A DNA stretch of 34,093 bases, taken from contig JACZKK010000199.1 in the NCBI GenBank assembly GCA_014860115.1, positions 1 to 34,093 on the forward strand. Reading direction: 5' to 3'. Position numbers and translations under genes: made by a program. This document shows, one piece after another, positions 8,620-16,377 of this stretch. Within the stretch, counting starts at the first letter, position 1; every line of letters starts with the position of its first letter. The notes under the pieces are model-generated. The model searched no databases. It was not told the origin of the DNA and was given only the letters and a program-made list of their open reading frames with translations. Source of the DNA: Ignavibacteriaceae bacterium (GTDB lineage Bacteria; Bacteroidota; Ignavibacteria; Ignavibacteriales; Ignavibacteriaceae).

Positions 8620-10173
8620 CTATTTAAGCAATAACATTTTTTTTGTCTGAGTGAAACTTCCGCATTTTAATTGAGAAAAATAAATTCCGCTTGGTAATCC
8701 TTCTGCATCGAATTCAATTTCATATTTACTTGCAGTTTTATACTCATTAACCAATGTTGCAACTTCATTTCCTAAGACATCATAAACTTTCAGTGTTTGC
8801 CAACTGCCTATTGGCGACTGCCAACTGATTTTTGTAGTCGGATTAAACGGATTTGGATAATTCTGATAAAGTATAAATCCTTCCGGAATATTTCCTTCAG
8901 TAATTGAAGAAACTGGATTATATTCATAAGCGCCAATATCAAAACCAGTTCCCTGTGGACGTGATACATAATCAAGATCCTCAGACACAGTCGGTAAAAC
9001 TAAATTTGTTCCAGCATCGACGGCTTGCGCATTTTGAAGGAGATGAAAATTACTATTTGTGTGATCAACAAAAATTTGATTTTCAGGATCTGCAATCATT
9101 GAATGAAGATCATATCCAAGAGACTGCCATTGGCTCAAAGTCATATTTGAATTTCCATCATCATTGCTTAATCGATTAACCAGGATATTATAATCACTAG
9201 TAAATCCTGTTATGGAAGCTGCATCAATCGAAATACTTCCTCTAAAACTGTGATGACTAATTAAAATATTATTGTAAAGCGTGTTACCAGTTGAACCATC
9301 GGTTACAAGAATATTCCATCTTCCATCTGATGGCTGGATGATTGTGTTGTTATAAACTTTATTATTCTTAGATGCATCTCCTCCATCGATTTGGTACATT
9401 GCAATTCCGGTTGCGTGATTATTGTAAACCAGGTTGTTGAAAATTTCAGAATTCTGAACTCCATCCATATTTATTGCTGAACCGCCGCCGTATCCGTTAT
9501 CGTGAATAATATTTCCTTCAACCACTGCATTGCTGATAATTCCATCACCACCCATTGATATATCGCCATTCATATGGATTCCGCAGCCGTTATTGTTGAA
9601 TGAATGATTGTTCCTGATTATTGGTCTGTCACTGCTGTTTGAAACATAAATTCCGTGTTCATCTTCGCTGAAAGAACAGGAATTATTTTCTATTAATATA
9701 TCATCTGTAAATCCTGTAAAAATTCCCCAGCGATAATTGTTATGGCAATAATTATTTTTTATCGTTATAAAATCTGAAACCGCTGCACGAATTCCTGCAC
9801 GAGGCTGATCCAGAATTTCGAATCCATCAATAACAATCCACGAAGCATTCTCAATATTAATTCCGTCAGGGGTTTCAGAATTTGGTTGATCGATTACAAC
9901 ATTATTTTCAATGGCCTTAAAAACAATTGGTGAAGTTTGGCTTGCATTAATTCTAATATCAAATCCAACATAAGTTCCTTCAAGAACTAAAACTGAGTCT
10001 TCTGCAGAAATCATATCTGCTGCATACTGTAATGTTGCAAATGCAGTTGGAGGTGTTAATCCGTTGTTACTGTTGCTTCCTGATTCTGAAACGTAATAAT
10101 TCGTCGAATACACATTGAAACTCAAGTTAATGATCAGCGCAATGAAGATGGCGAATTGTAATTGTGACCTCAT
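8620..10173 (-). CDS. right-handed parallel beta-helix protein with T9SS sorting domain
   Basis: Exported protein of the pectate-lyase-fold / DUF1565-like type. Such proteins bind or cleave acidic polysaccharides, but no catalytic residues can be assigned here. The start ATG 10173 follows GAGG in AAAGAGGAAGAATATG. Signal peptide about 1-23; then YYVSESGSNSNNGLTPPTAF, the usual entry of this family. Repeated N-rich coils follow (about 70-380), for example IKNNYCHNNYRWGIF, ILIENNSCSF, EIFNNLVYNN and KVYNNTIIQ, typical stacked asparagine-ladder turns. A T9SS type A sorting domain is at about 435-517 (QNYPNPFNPTT, ending TKKMLLLK). It is divergent from transketolase and probably heads a transcript that continues into the small lipoprotein gene. 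Confidence 0.88.
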   Translation of the reverse strand: MRSQLQFAIFIALIINLSFNVYSTNYYVSESGSNSNNGLTPPTAFATLQYAADMISAEDSVLVLEGTYVGFDIRINASQTSPIVFKAIENNVVIDQPNSETPDGINIENASWIVIDGFEILDQPRAGIRAAVSDFITIKNNYCHNNYRWGIFTGFTDDILIENNSCSFSEDEHGIYVSNSSDRPIIRNNHSFNNNGCGIHMNGDISMGGDGIISNAVVEGNIIHDNGYGGGSAINMDGVQNSEIFNNLVYNNHATGIAMYQIDGGDASKNNKVYNNTIIQPSDGRWNILVTDGSTGNTLYNNILISHHSFRGSISIDAASITGFTSDYNILVNRLSNDDGNSNMTLSQWQSLGYDLHSMIADPENQIFVDHTNSNFHLLQNAQAVDAGTNLVLPTVSEDLDYVSRPQGTGFDIGAYEYNPVSSITEGNIPEGFILYQNYPNPFNPTTKISWQSPIGSWQTLKVYDVLGNEVATLVNEYKTASKYEIEFDAEGLPSGIYFSQLKCGSFTQTKKMLLLK

Positions 10174-10272
10174 ATTCTTCCTCTTTTTTTATTGCATTTA
10201 TGAAGGCAATTAGAATACCAGATTTCAATGAGTTAATATTTTAACCAGAAGTGATTTTCATCAAATTAACAA

Positions 10273-10301
10273 TTTGTTAAAGCGTCAAAGGTTACATTTT
10301 G
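10273..10301 (+). promoter_or_regulatory. candidate promoter for transketolase
   Basis: TTTG (10273-10276) is followed after 16 nt by TACATTTTG (10293-10301), which resembles the TACGTTTTG boxes seen on the minus strand at 16212 and 17859. The spacing is slightly short, and the leader would be about 75 nt. Confidence 0.3.
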
Positions 10302-10381
10302 ACCGTCTATTATGGTAATTTTACGAAGCGTTTTTATTCAACTTTTAACTACAAAACAGACGATTTTATTGGAGCATTTCA

Positions 10382-12352
10382 ATGAATTTTAACCTCATAA
10401 AAAAATCAGAATTCGATAAAGTAAGATCATCCGGCGGTGATTGGGCAACAAAGATGGAACTCTTTGCAGATATGTGTAGATACAATACTCTTGTTGCTGT
10501 GAAGAAAGCTGGTTCAGGTCATCTTGGTTCTTCACTTAGTGCGATGGATATTACAACTTATCTTTATTTAAATGAGTTGAATGTATTAGAAGTCGGACTT
10601 GATTCACCTGATCGTGATATTTATTTTTCATCTAAGGGACACGATGTGCCGGGACTTTATGCTCTCTTTTATGCACTTGGAATTATTCCGGAAGAAAAAT
10701 TATTGATGTTGAGAAGATTGAATGGACTTGATGGTCATCCTGAAGTTCGTCAGCCAGGAATTGAAGCAAGTACTGGTTCACTTGGAATGGGAATTTCAAA
10801 AGCAAAAGGAATGGCCTGGGCAAAAAATTATAATAAGAGTAAAGGACACGTTTATGTGCTGACTGGTGACGGAGAATTTCAGGAAGGACAGATTTACGAA
10901 TCACTTCAGGCAACAGCTCATCAGAAAGTGAATAATGTAATTGCAATTATGGATCACAACAAATATCAGACAGATATGCTTGTTGCAGATGTAAATAATA
11001 TTGAAGATGTTGTTGAAAAAGTCAAAGCATTCGGTTGGTATGTTGTGAGAATAAATGGTCACGATTATAATATGCTTAAGCATACCTTTGATGCAATGAA
11101 GAAGTTAATTGATAAACCAAAAATGATAATCGCTGATACAATAAAGGGAAGGGGAGTTTCTTTTATGGAAAAACCTCTAACTGAAACTTTCCAGGGAAAA
11201 ACTCTTTACAAATGGCATTCCGGTGCGCCGGATGATGAAAGTTATGACAAAGGATTAGCTGAACTAACAGAGGCAATAAATAAACTTTCTGAAAAACTTG
11301 GTGTTGGAAAAATTCAGATACCAGAAAACAAATCTGAAGGTAAGCCAATTACAAAGCTCGATAAAGAATTTGTGACCGAAGCTTACGGCGAAGCTTTGGT
11401 TGAACTTGCAAAGACAAATAAAAAATTTGTTGTACTCGATGGAGATCTCTCTGCAGATTGTAAGCTACGTAACTTTGAAAAAACTTATCCCGATAGATTC
11501 ATTGAAAACGGAATTGCAGAACAGGATATGGTTTCTATGGCTGGCGGACTTGCAAGAATGGGACTGATTCCAATCGTCAATACATTTGCAAGCTTTCTTG
11601 CTGCAAGAGCAAACGAACACATTTACAACAATGCTGGTGAGAAAACTAAAATAATTTACACCTGTCATTTCTCGGGAATGATTCCAGCGGGACCTGGAAA
11701 ATCTCATCAAAGTGTCCGGGATATTTCTCTGTTCGGTGCTTTGCCGAATGTTACAATTATTCAGCCCTGCAATGCCGAAGAAACAAAGTGGGCAACAGAT
11801 TATTGCATAAACAAAGCAGAAGAAAATTGTATGCTGCGATTGGTAATTGGTCCCTCACCAGAAAGAATTCAATTACCGAAAGATTACAAATTCAAAGTTG
11901 GTGTTGGTGCTGAATTAACTCGAGGCACTGATGCAATTTTATTTGGCTACGGACCGGTGATGCTTCACGAAGCTTTAGTAGCTGCAGATTATTTAAAGAA
12001 AATCGGTTTCGGTTTAAAAGTTATCAATATGCCCTGGCTGAATAAGATTGACAAAGAATGGTTGAACAAAGTTGTATCTGATCAGAAAAAAATATTTGTG
12101 CTTGAAGATCATTCTGCTGTTGGCGGACTTGGCGACAGGTTATTAAATGAATTCGTGTCAATTGGTGTAATTAGTGGCAAAGAATTTACCAACCTTGGAT
12201 TAACTGAATATCCAGAATGCGGAACTCCTTTGGAAGTTTTAGAATTTCATAAGCTTGATGGGAAATCTCTTGCTCAAAGAATTTCTGGTATTAATGAAAT
12301 TGAAACCGCAGAAGCAGTCAAGCAAAAGTACACCGCAGATGCGCCGCAATAG
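10382..12352 (+). CDS. tkt: transketolase
   Basis: Thiamine-diphosphate enzyme of the non-oxidative pentose phosphate pathway; it moves a two-carbon ketol unit between sugar phosphates in the cytoplasm. The start ATG 10382 has GGAG about 8 nt upstream. The N-terminal half contains AGSGHLGSSLSAMD and the thiamine-diphosphate motif GDGEFQEGQ (from about 161) ending in the usual N-containing strand. The pyrimidine-binding half begins near 353 (DGDLSADC) with the conserved glutamate in GIAEQDM (about 377). The C-terminal domain follows, and 656 residues is the normal full length. The wording of the motifs (GHLGSS, GIAEQDM) is closer to the split two-subunit transketolase subfamily than to the E. 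coli TktA type, with a lysine-rich linker near residues 295-325. It is probably transcribed alone. Confidence 0.9.
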   Translation: MNFNLIKKSEFDKVRSSGGDWATKMELFADMCRYNTLVAVKKAGSGHLGSSLSAMDITTYLYLNELNVLEVGLDSPDRDIYFSSKGHDVPGLYALFYALGIIPEEKLLMLRRLNGLDGHPEVRQPGIEASTGSLGMGISKAKGMAWAKNYNKSKGHVYVLTGDGEFQEGQIYESLQATAHQKVNNVIAIMDHNKYQTDMLVADVNNIEDVVEKVKAFGWYVVRINGHDYNMLKHTFDAMKKLIDKPKMIIADTIKGRGVSFMEKPLTETFQGKTLYKWHSGAPDDESYDKGLAELTEAINKLSEKLGVGKIQIPENKSEGKPITKLDKEFVTEAYGEALVELAKTNKKFVVLDGDLSADCKLRNFEKTYPDRFIENGIAEQDMVSMAGGLARMGLIPIVNTFASFLAARANEHIYNNAGEKTKIIYTCHFSGMIPAGPGKSHQSVRDISLFGALPNVTIIQPCNAEETKWATDYCINKAEENCMLRLVIGPSPERIQLPKDYKFKVGVGAELTRGTDAILFGYGPVMLHEALVAADYLKKIGFGLKVINMPWLNKIDKEWLNKVVSDQKKIFVLEDHSAVGGLGDRLLNEFVSIGVISGKEFTNLGLTEYPECGTPLEVLEFHKLDGKSLAQRISGINEIETAEAVKQKYTADAPQ

Positions 12353-12390
12353 TAATCGAAGAACTCGCTGACTGAGTGTAACACTCTTAT

Positions 12391-12488
12391 GTCATTCTGG
12401 CCCTGCCTGTCCGGCAGGCAGGTTGTCCAGAATCTGATTAATATTCACGTGGTGCAGATTCCGGACTCATTTCATTCGCCGGAATGAC
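12391..12488 (+). repeat. double-hairpin intergenic palindrome, copy A
   Basis: 98 bp, bounded by GTCATTCTGG and CCGGAATGAC, in the convergent gap between transketolase and the PorV-like gene. The left-arm loop contains a GC-rich inner palindrome CCTGCC...GGCAGG (12402-12422). A small GAGTG/CACTC stem (12374-12386) lies just before it, close to the transketolase stop, and may act as a weak terminator. It is related to copies at 16275, 19136 and 23439, though this copy is the most divergent. Confidence 0.8.
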
Positions 12489-12513
12489 GTTTATCGGTAC
12501 ATTCAACTACTAA

Positions 12514-13779
12514 TTATTCAAACAACTCATTCAAATTATGAATATAGAATGCCAGCCCCGTCATCTTTGTTTGGGTAATATTAAAATCAGAGTAATCTGT
12601 ATTATAATATCGTATATCAATATGGTCTCTTAGAAAATCTGTTATCGGATCTTTAGCCCACACTGCACAGAGCTTGAGCAAACCTTTGGCTCTTATCTCA
12701 AAACCATTTGTCTCCTTTGGGTCAGGATAACCACGACCTGAAAAGTGTCCAAAGTACAGTGAAACTGTTTCGACAAATTCGAGTTTTGTACCAGCGTGAG
12801 ATACAATTTTCTCATCACCCTCAATCAGCACAATATTCTTCCAAAACTTCAAATCACTTAAAGTCTGTTGATATTCCCAATCGTTTGACATTGATTCTCT
12901 TTTAATTAAAATATCATCTGCTTCAACTGTGAATGTGAGATTGAATGCATTGATTCTGAAATTATCTGAAATCAAATCAAAGCCTGCTGTAATCCCATAA
13001 CCCAATCTATCCATCCTTGGAAGAAGAACAGCCTGAGCAGGATCTACATACGTGATTTCATCTCCAATATTAGATTTTGAATAACCCAAAGAAAAATTAA
13101 ATATGGGTTTTGCAAAAAGGTTTTCATCTAACTGAGCTTGCATTTTGTCATCAATTAATTTTAACACTGGAACATTTAATAGAATTCCAAAATCATTAAC
13201 CGTTGTCTCTGCTTTTACTTGCCCGGAATCAGGACTTGAAGAAAAATCAGCTAGCAATGATTTCACATCTTTAATTGTATAACCAATGCTTAACTGAACA
13301 AAGTAGTCTACTCCCAAACCAAAAGAATATGCGTTGTAATAATCTTTAGCTTCAACTTCATCAATAATATTTCCAAACTCATCGTACATATAAAAAGTAC
13401 CAAAATTGAATTCAGGATTTGAGTAACCAAAACCAAAACTTAAAGGAAAACCAATTAATTCTTCGAAATTATATCCTGCATTAAATGCTATTGCTTTAAA
13501 TTCCCAGTCCAAATTGAAAGCCGGAAACCATTCTAGCTTTGACGGATAAAAAATGAATGATAGATTATTTGTTTGACTTGTGTATCCTAACTGTGCTGGA
13601 TTCCATAAAAATCCAAATGGATCTTCAGTTGGTAAAGCTGTTCCAGTTGCACCCATTGCACTAAGAGAAGGAGAAGGATTCAGTAATAAGAATGGAACTG
13701 CTGCTTCGCCCTGCGCAAAACTTGTAACTGAAAATAAATTGAATAGAAAAAGGATGGTTAGAGAGGATGTAGTTTTCAT
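12514..13779 (-). CDS. PorV/PorQ-like outer-membrane protein, copy 2 of a tandem pair
   Basis: Predicted outer-membrane beta-barrel of the PorV/PorQ (UPF0164, FadL-like) group. PorV binds the C-terminal domain of T9SS cargo and carries it from the translocon to the surface attachment machinery; whether this paralogue does so is inference. ATG 13779 follows AAGGAGA. Signal peptide about 1-22 (ends SFAQ); then GEAAVPFLLLNPSPS and the family hallmark ALPTEDPFGFLWNPAQLGY, followed by alternating strands typical of a barrel (FGFGYSNPEF, FNFSLGYSKS). In the first 74 residues only 7 differ from the neighbouring gene, and the C-termini are also alike (KMTGLAFYIHNLNELF). It lies 55 bp downstream of its paralogue and lacks a good promoter of its own, so the two are probably one transcript. 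Confidence 0.75.
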   Translation of the reverse strand: MKTTSSLTILFLFNLFSVTSFAQGEAAVPFLLLNPSPSLSAMGATGTALPTEDPFGFLWNPAQLGYTSQTNNLSFIFYPSKLEWFPAFNLDWEFKAIAFNAGYNFEELIGFPLSFGFGYSNPEFNFGTFYMYDEFGNIIDEVEAKDYYNAYSFGLGVDYFVQLSIGYTIKDVKSLLADFSSSPDSGQVKAETTVNDFGILLNVPVLKLIDDKMQAQLDENLFAKPIFNFSLGYSKSNIGDEITYVDPAQAVLLPRMDRLGYGITAGFDLISDNFRINAFNLTFTVEADDILIKRESMSNDWEYQQTLSDLKFWKNIVLIEGDEKIVSHAGTKLEFVETVSLYFGHFSGRGYPDPKETNGFEIRAKGLLKLCAVWAKDPITDFLRDHIDIRYYNTDYSDFNITQTKMTGLAFYIHNLNELFE

Positions 13780-13834
13780 CGAAATTCTCCTTGAAAATCT
13801 TAATTAACTTGATTGAACAAACTTTGATTTTGAA

Positions 13835-15088
13835 CTAAAACAACTCATTCAAATTGTGAACATAAAATGCCAGCCCTGTCATCTTTGTTTCAAGATCGTG
13901 ATCAGCAAAGTAGTTCGTGTTATAATATATAATGTCAAAATGATCTCGCAAGAAATCAGTGACAGGGTGCTTAGCCCAAAGCGCAGCAACTTTTAAAAAA
14001 CCTTTAAATCTCACTTCATATCCGTTTGTCTTTCTTTGACCATAGCCTTTACCTGAAAAGTGTCCAAAGTTATAAGTGAATGTTTCTACAAATTCGATCT
14101 TTGTTCCTGTCCGGGAAACAATTTGCTCATCACCCTCAATCTGCACAATATTTTTCCAGAAATCCAGATCATCCTGATATTCCCAATGAGATTGACTCAT
14201 TGAACTTCCTGAAACCAGAATGTCCTCGGCTTCTACAGTAAATGAAAGATTAAATGCATTAATACTAAAGTCATCAGTGACTAAATCAAAACCCGTTGCG
14301 ATACCATAACCGGTTCGTGCTACACGCGGAAGTGGATCGGCCTGAGCGGGATCTATATATGAAATAGAATCGCCAATGTTTGATTTTGAATAGCCTAAAG
14401 AAAAATTAAATTTGGGTTGAGCGAAAAGGTCTTCGTCAAACTGAACCTGCATTTTATCATCGATTAATTTTAGAACCGGAACTATAAAAAGTATTCCAAA
14501 ATCATTAACCGTTGTTTCAGCCATTCCAGTGCCTTGTTCCTCACCTGTAGGTTGATCGGAGAGAATTGAGGTTACATCTTTTATCGTGTATCCAACACTT
14601 AACTGAACGCCGACATCAAGACCCAATCCAAAAGAATATGCATCGTAATAATCTTTGGCTTCAAAGGTGCCAATAACATTTCCATTTTCATCAGTTCTAA
14701 CAAATTCCCCAAAATTGACTTCAAAATTTGAATAACCAAAACCAAAACTCAATGGAACTCCAATTAAGTCTTTAAAATTATATCCAGTATTGAACGCAAT
14801 TGCTTTTAACTCCAAATCCAAATTGAAAGCTGGAAGCCATTCTAATTTTGCCGGATAGAAAATGTATGAGAGATTATTTGTCTGGCTTGTGTAACCTAAT
14901 TGTGCAGGATTCCACAGAAAACCGAATGGATCTTCAGTTGGTAATGCTGTTCCTGTTGAACCCATTGCACTTTGTGACGGTGATGGATTTAACATTAAAA
15001 ATGGAACTGCTGCTTCGCCTTGTGCAAAGCTTGTGATTGAAAATAAATGGAATAGAAACAGTATGGATAGAAAGGATGTAGTTTTCAT
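13835..15088 (-). CDS. PorV/PorQ-like outer-membrane protein, copy 1 of a tandem pair
   Basis: Same family as the gene that follows it: signal peptide, GEAAVPFLMLNPSPS, ALPTEDPFGFLWNPAQLGY, then about 14 beta-strand-like segments to the end, 417 residues. ATG 15088 follows GGAGA. Differences from the paralogue concentrate in the middle, for example the inserted loop with EEQGTGMAE and the FVRTDENGNVIG turn, which would be surface or periplasmic loops. It carries the pair's clear promoter (15126-15156). A role in T9SS cargo export is suggested by four T9SS-sorted proteins within the window, but no other T9SS machinery gene is visible here. Confidence 0.75.
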   Translation of the reverse strand: MKTTSFLSILFLFHLFSITSFAQGEAAVPFLMLNPSPSQSAMGSTGTALPTEDPFGFLWNPAQLGYTSQTNNLSYIFYPAKLEWLPAFNLDLELKAIAFNTGYNFKDLIGVPLSFGFGYSNFEVNFGEFVRTDENGNVIGTFEAKDYYDAYSFGLGLDVGVQLSVGYTIKDVTSILSDQPTGEEQGTGMAETTVNDFGILFIVPVLKLIDDKMQVQFDEDLFAQPKFNFSLGYSKSNIGDSISYIDPAQADPLPRVARTGYGIATGFDLVTDDFSINAFNLSFTVEAEDILVSGSSMSQSHWEYQDDLDFWKNIVQIEGDEQIVSRTGTKIEFVETFTYNFGHFSGKGYGQRKTNGYEVRFKGFLKVAALWAKHPVTDFLRDHFDIIYYNTNYFADHDLETKMTGLAFYVHNLNELF

Positions 15089-15125
15089 CGAGATTCTCCG
15101 TGAATATTTTTTGAATCAACCTGAT

Positions 15126-15156
15126 CAAACGTAATACTCTCTAAAATATGTGTCAA
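15126..15156 (-). promoter_or_regulatory. promoter of the PorV-like pair (TTG-N20-TACGTTTG)
   Basis: On the minus strand TTG (15156-15154), a 20-nt spacer and TACGTTTG (15133-15126) match the Bacteroidetes-type -33/-7 consensus TTG / TAnnTTTG. The leader to ATG 15088 would be about 30 nt. Two further minus-strand promoters, at 16212 and 17859, have the same layout. Confidence 0.65.
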
Positions 15157-15198
15157 TCCTAAAATAGCGTGAGACTTAAGGATACTTCATGACTTAAA

Positions 15199-15771
15199 TT
15201 AAAATGAGTTTCGCTGCTTTACTTTAAACTTTTTAATTACTTTGGTTCCTATCCAAAACAAAAAGACAATTGTTACAAATCCTGCAATTACAGGAATAAA
15301 GATTGCGAGTAATGACAATCCAAAAGATGAACCTGCTTCAACAGTTGATACAATTGGATTTGCCAATCCGCCTGTAGTCGTTGTTGAAGCTGCCCGAGTT
15401 AGTGTCGTTCCGGTTTGAACAATTCCGGCAGCCCCGCTTCCTGCGATAATTGCTAAAGCCCATTTTGCAAGTGGAGGTAATCCGCTGACAACTGCAACCA
15501 TCAAAATTGCACCTGCAACGAAGGCAGCCGGTGTAGCAATTGAATCAAGTAAGTTATCAAACCAGGGAATGTAGTAAGCAGCTATTTCAAAAATTGTAGC
15601 GACTCCGAATGCAATCAAAGCTGGATAAGTTCCAATCCATTCGAATGATGGAGAAAGAGGAAGGTAGCCGGTGATTGAAGCAACGCTTGCAACAAGAAAA
15701 GGAACAAATATCCTGAATCCTGTTGCGGCACTAAGTCCGATTCCAAGAAGAATTGATGTTATTGTTTCCAA
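15199..15771 (-). CDS. DUF4126 family membrane protein
   Basis: Inner-membrane protein of unknown function, 190 residues. The opening METITSILLGIGLSAATGFRI followed by FVPFL is characteristic of DUF4126. Hydrophobic segments are at roughly 5-30, 50-68, 80-120 and 150-178, with a glycine/threonine-rich stretch between (GTTLTRAASTTTTGGLANP) and a basic C-terminal tail KVIKKFKVKQR facing the cytoplasm. The start is TTG 15771 without a visible ribosome site; it is kept because it reproduces the usual family N-terminus. It lies 22 bp after the unrecognised gene upstream, so it is probably read from the promoter at 16212-16243. Confidence 0.8.
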   Translation of the reverse strand: METITSILLGIGLSAATGFRIFVPFLVASVASITGYLPLSPSFEWIGTYPALIAFGVATIFEIAAYYIPWFDNLLDSIATPAAFVAGAILMVAVVSGLPPLAKWALAIIAGSGAAGIVQTGTTLTRAASTTTTGGLANPIVSTVEAGSSFGLSLLAIFIPVIAGFVTIVFLFWIGTKVIKKFKVKQRNSF

Positions 15772-15793
15772 TTATTACTACATAAAAAATTAT

Positions 15794-16186
15794 TTAATAT
15801 GGTCCGCTTCCTTCACGGTCGCGGTCTTCGAAAGAACATTCACCAAGCTCAACATGACCTTTGAATTGTTCTTCCATTGTTTGCTTGTAATGCTCTTCAA
15901 GTGAATGACAGATTTCAGGTCGCTCCAGCCATTTTCCTTTTTCAGATAGGCAGTATTTTTTATCTATAGGAATTTCCTTTTTCTGATAACATGCGAACAG
16001 CTCGACATCTTCCGGGAGAATGTTGTTGCTGCTTAAATATTCTACTAATCCGCAAATCGTATCAGAGAAATAGTGATTTACAAGATTATCATCCCTCTCC
16101 AGAATTTTTACTTTAGCGATGTAAGTGTATGGAATGCTGTCATCGTATTTTGAAATTGGACCGATAAACTTCTTTATTATCCCCAT
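15794..16186 (-). CDS. conserved-looking protein of unknown function
   Basis: I do not recognise this 130-residue protein. It is soluble, rich in charged residues and cysteine (FACYQKKE, KKYCLSEKG, PEICHSLEEHY, GECSFEDRD), with no signal peptide or membrane segment. It ends in an acidic and basic tail EDRDREGSGPY. It is credible as a gene because ATG 16186 has a perfect GGAGG 9 nt upstream, a well-formed promoter (16212-16243), and a downstream partner 22 bp away. The start is unusual: the sequence between ribosome site and start reads ATGTAATG, so an ATG-TAA minimal reading frame overlaps the true start codon. Confidence 0.7.
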   Translation of the reverse strand: MGIIKKFIGPISKYDDSIPYTYIAKVKILERDDNLVNHYFSDTICGLVEYLSSNNILPEDVELFACYQKKEIPIDKKYCLSEKGKWLERPEICHSLEEHYKQTMEEQFKGHVELGECSFEDRDREGSGPY

Positions 16187-16211
16187 TACATTTGTCCTCC
16201 AATATGTTACT

Positions 16212-16243
16212 CAAAACGTAAATAAAATAATAATAATGTTCAA
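16212..16243 (-). promoter_or_regulatory. promoter (TTG-N20-TACGTTTTG)
   Basis: On the minus strand TTG (16243-16241) in TTTG context, then 20 nt, then TACGTTTTG (16220-16212), which has one extra T compared with TAnnTTTG. It would serve the unknown gene at 16186 and the DUF4126 gene, with a leader of about 20 nt. Confidence 0.6.
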
Positions 16244-16274
16244 ATAATTTCATAGAAATTTATTTAGCTCGCTC

Positions 16275-16364
16275 GTCATTTCGGTCGATCCCCATTTATC
16301 GGGTGAAGAGCCGGAATCTATTTAGTGATTTATTTTCTGGATTCCGTCTCAAGGACGGAATGAC
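16275..16364 (+). repeat. double-hairpin intergenic palindrome, copy B
   Basis: 90 bp from GTCATTTCGG to GACGGAATGAC, ending 13 bp before the stop of the TGS GTPase gene. The left-arm inner hairpin is CCCCAT/ATCGGG-like. The right arm is ATTCCGTC-TCAAG-GACGGAAT, a base-pair swap relative to the ATTCCGTG/CACGGAAT arm of copy C, which keeps the stem intact. Confidence 0.85.
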
Positions 16365-16377
16365 ACAAGTAATACTA

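Noticed and set aside
10286-10294. TAACCTTTG on the minus strand as a promoter for the beta-helix gene
   Set aside because: No TTG at 17-23 nt on the upstream side, and it is more than 110 nt from the start codon.
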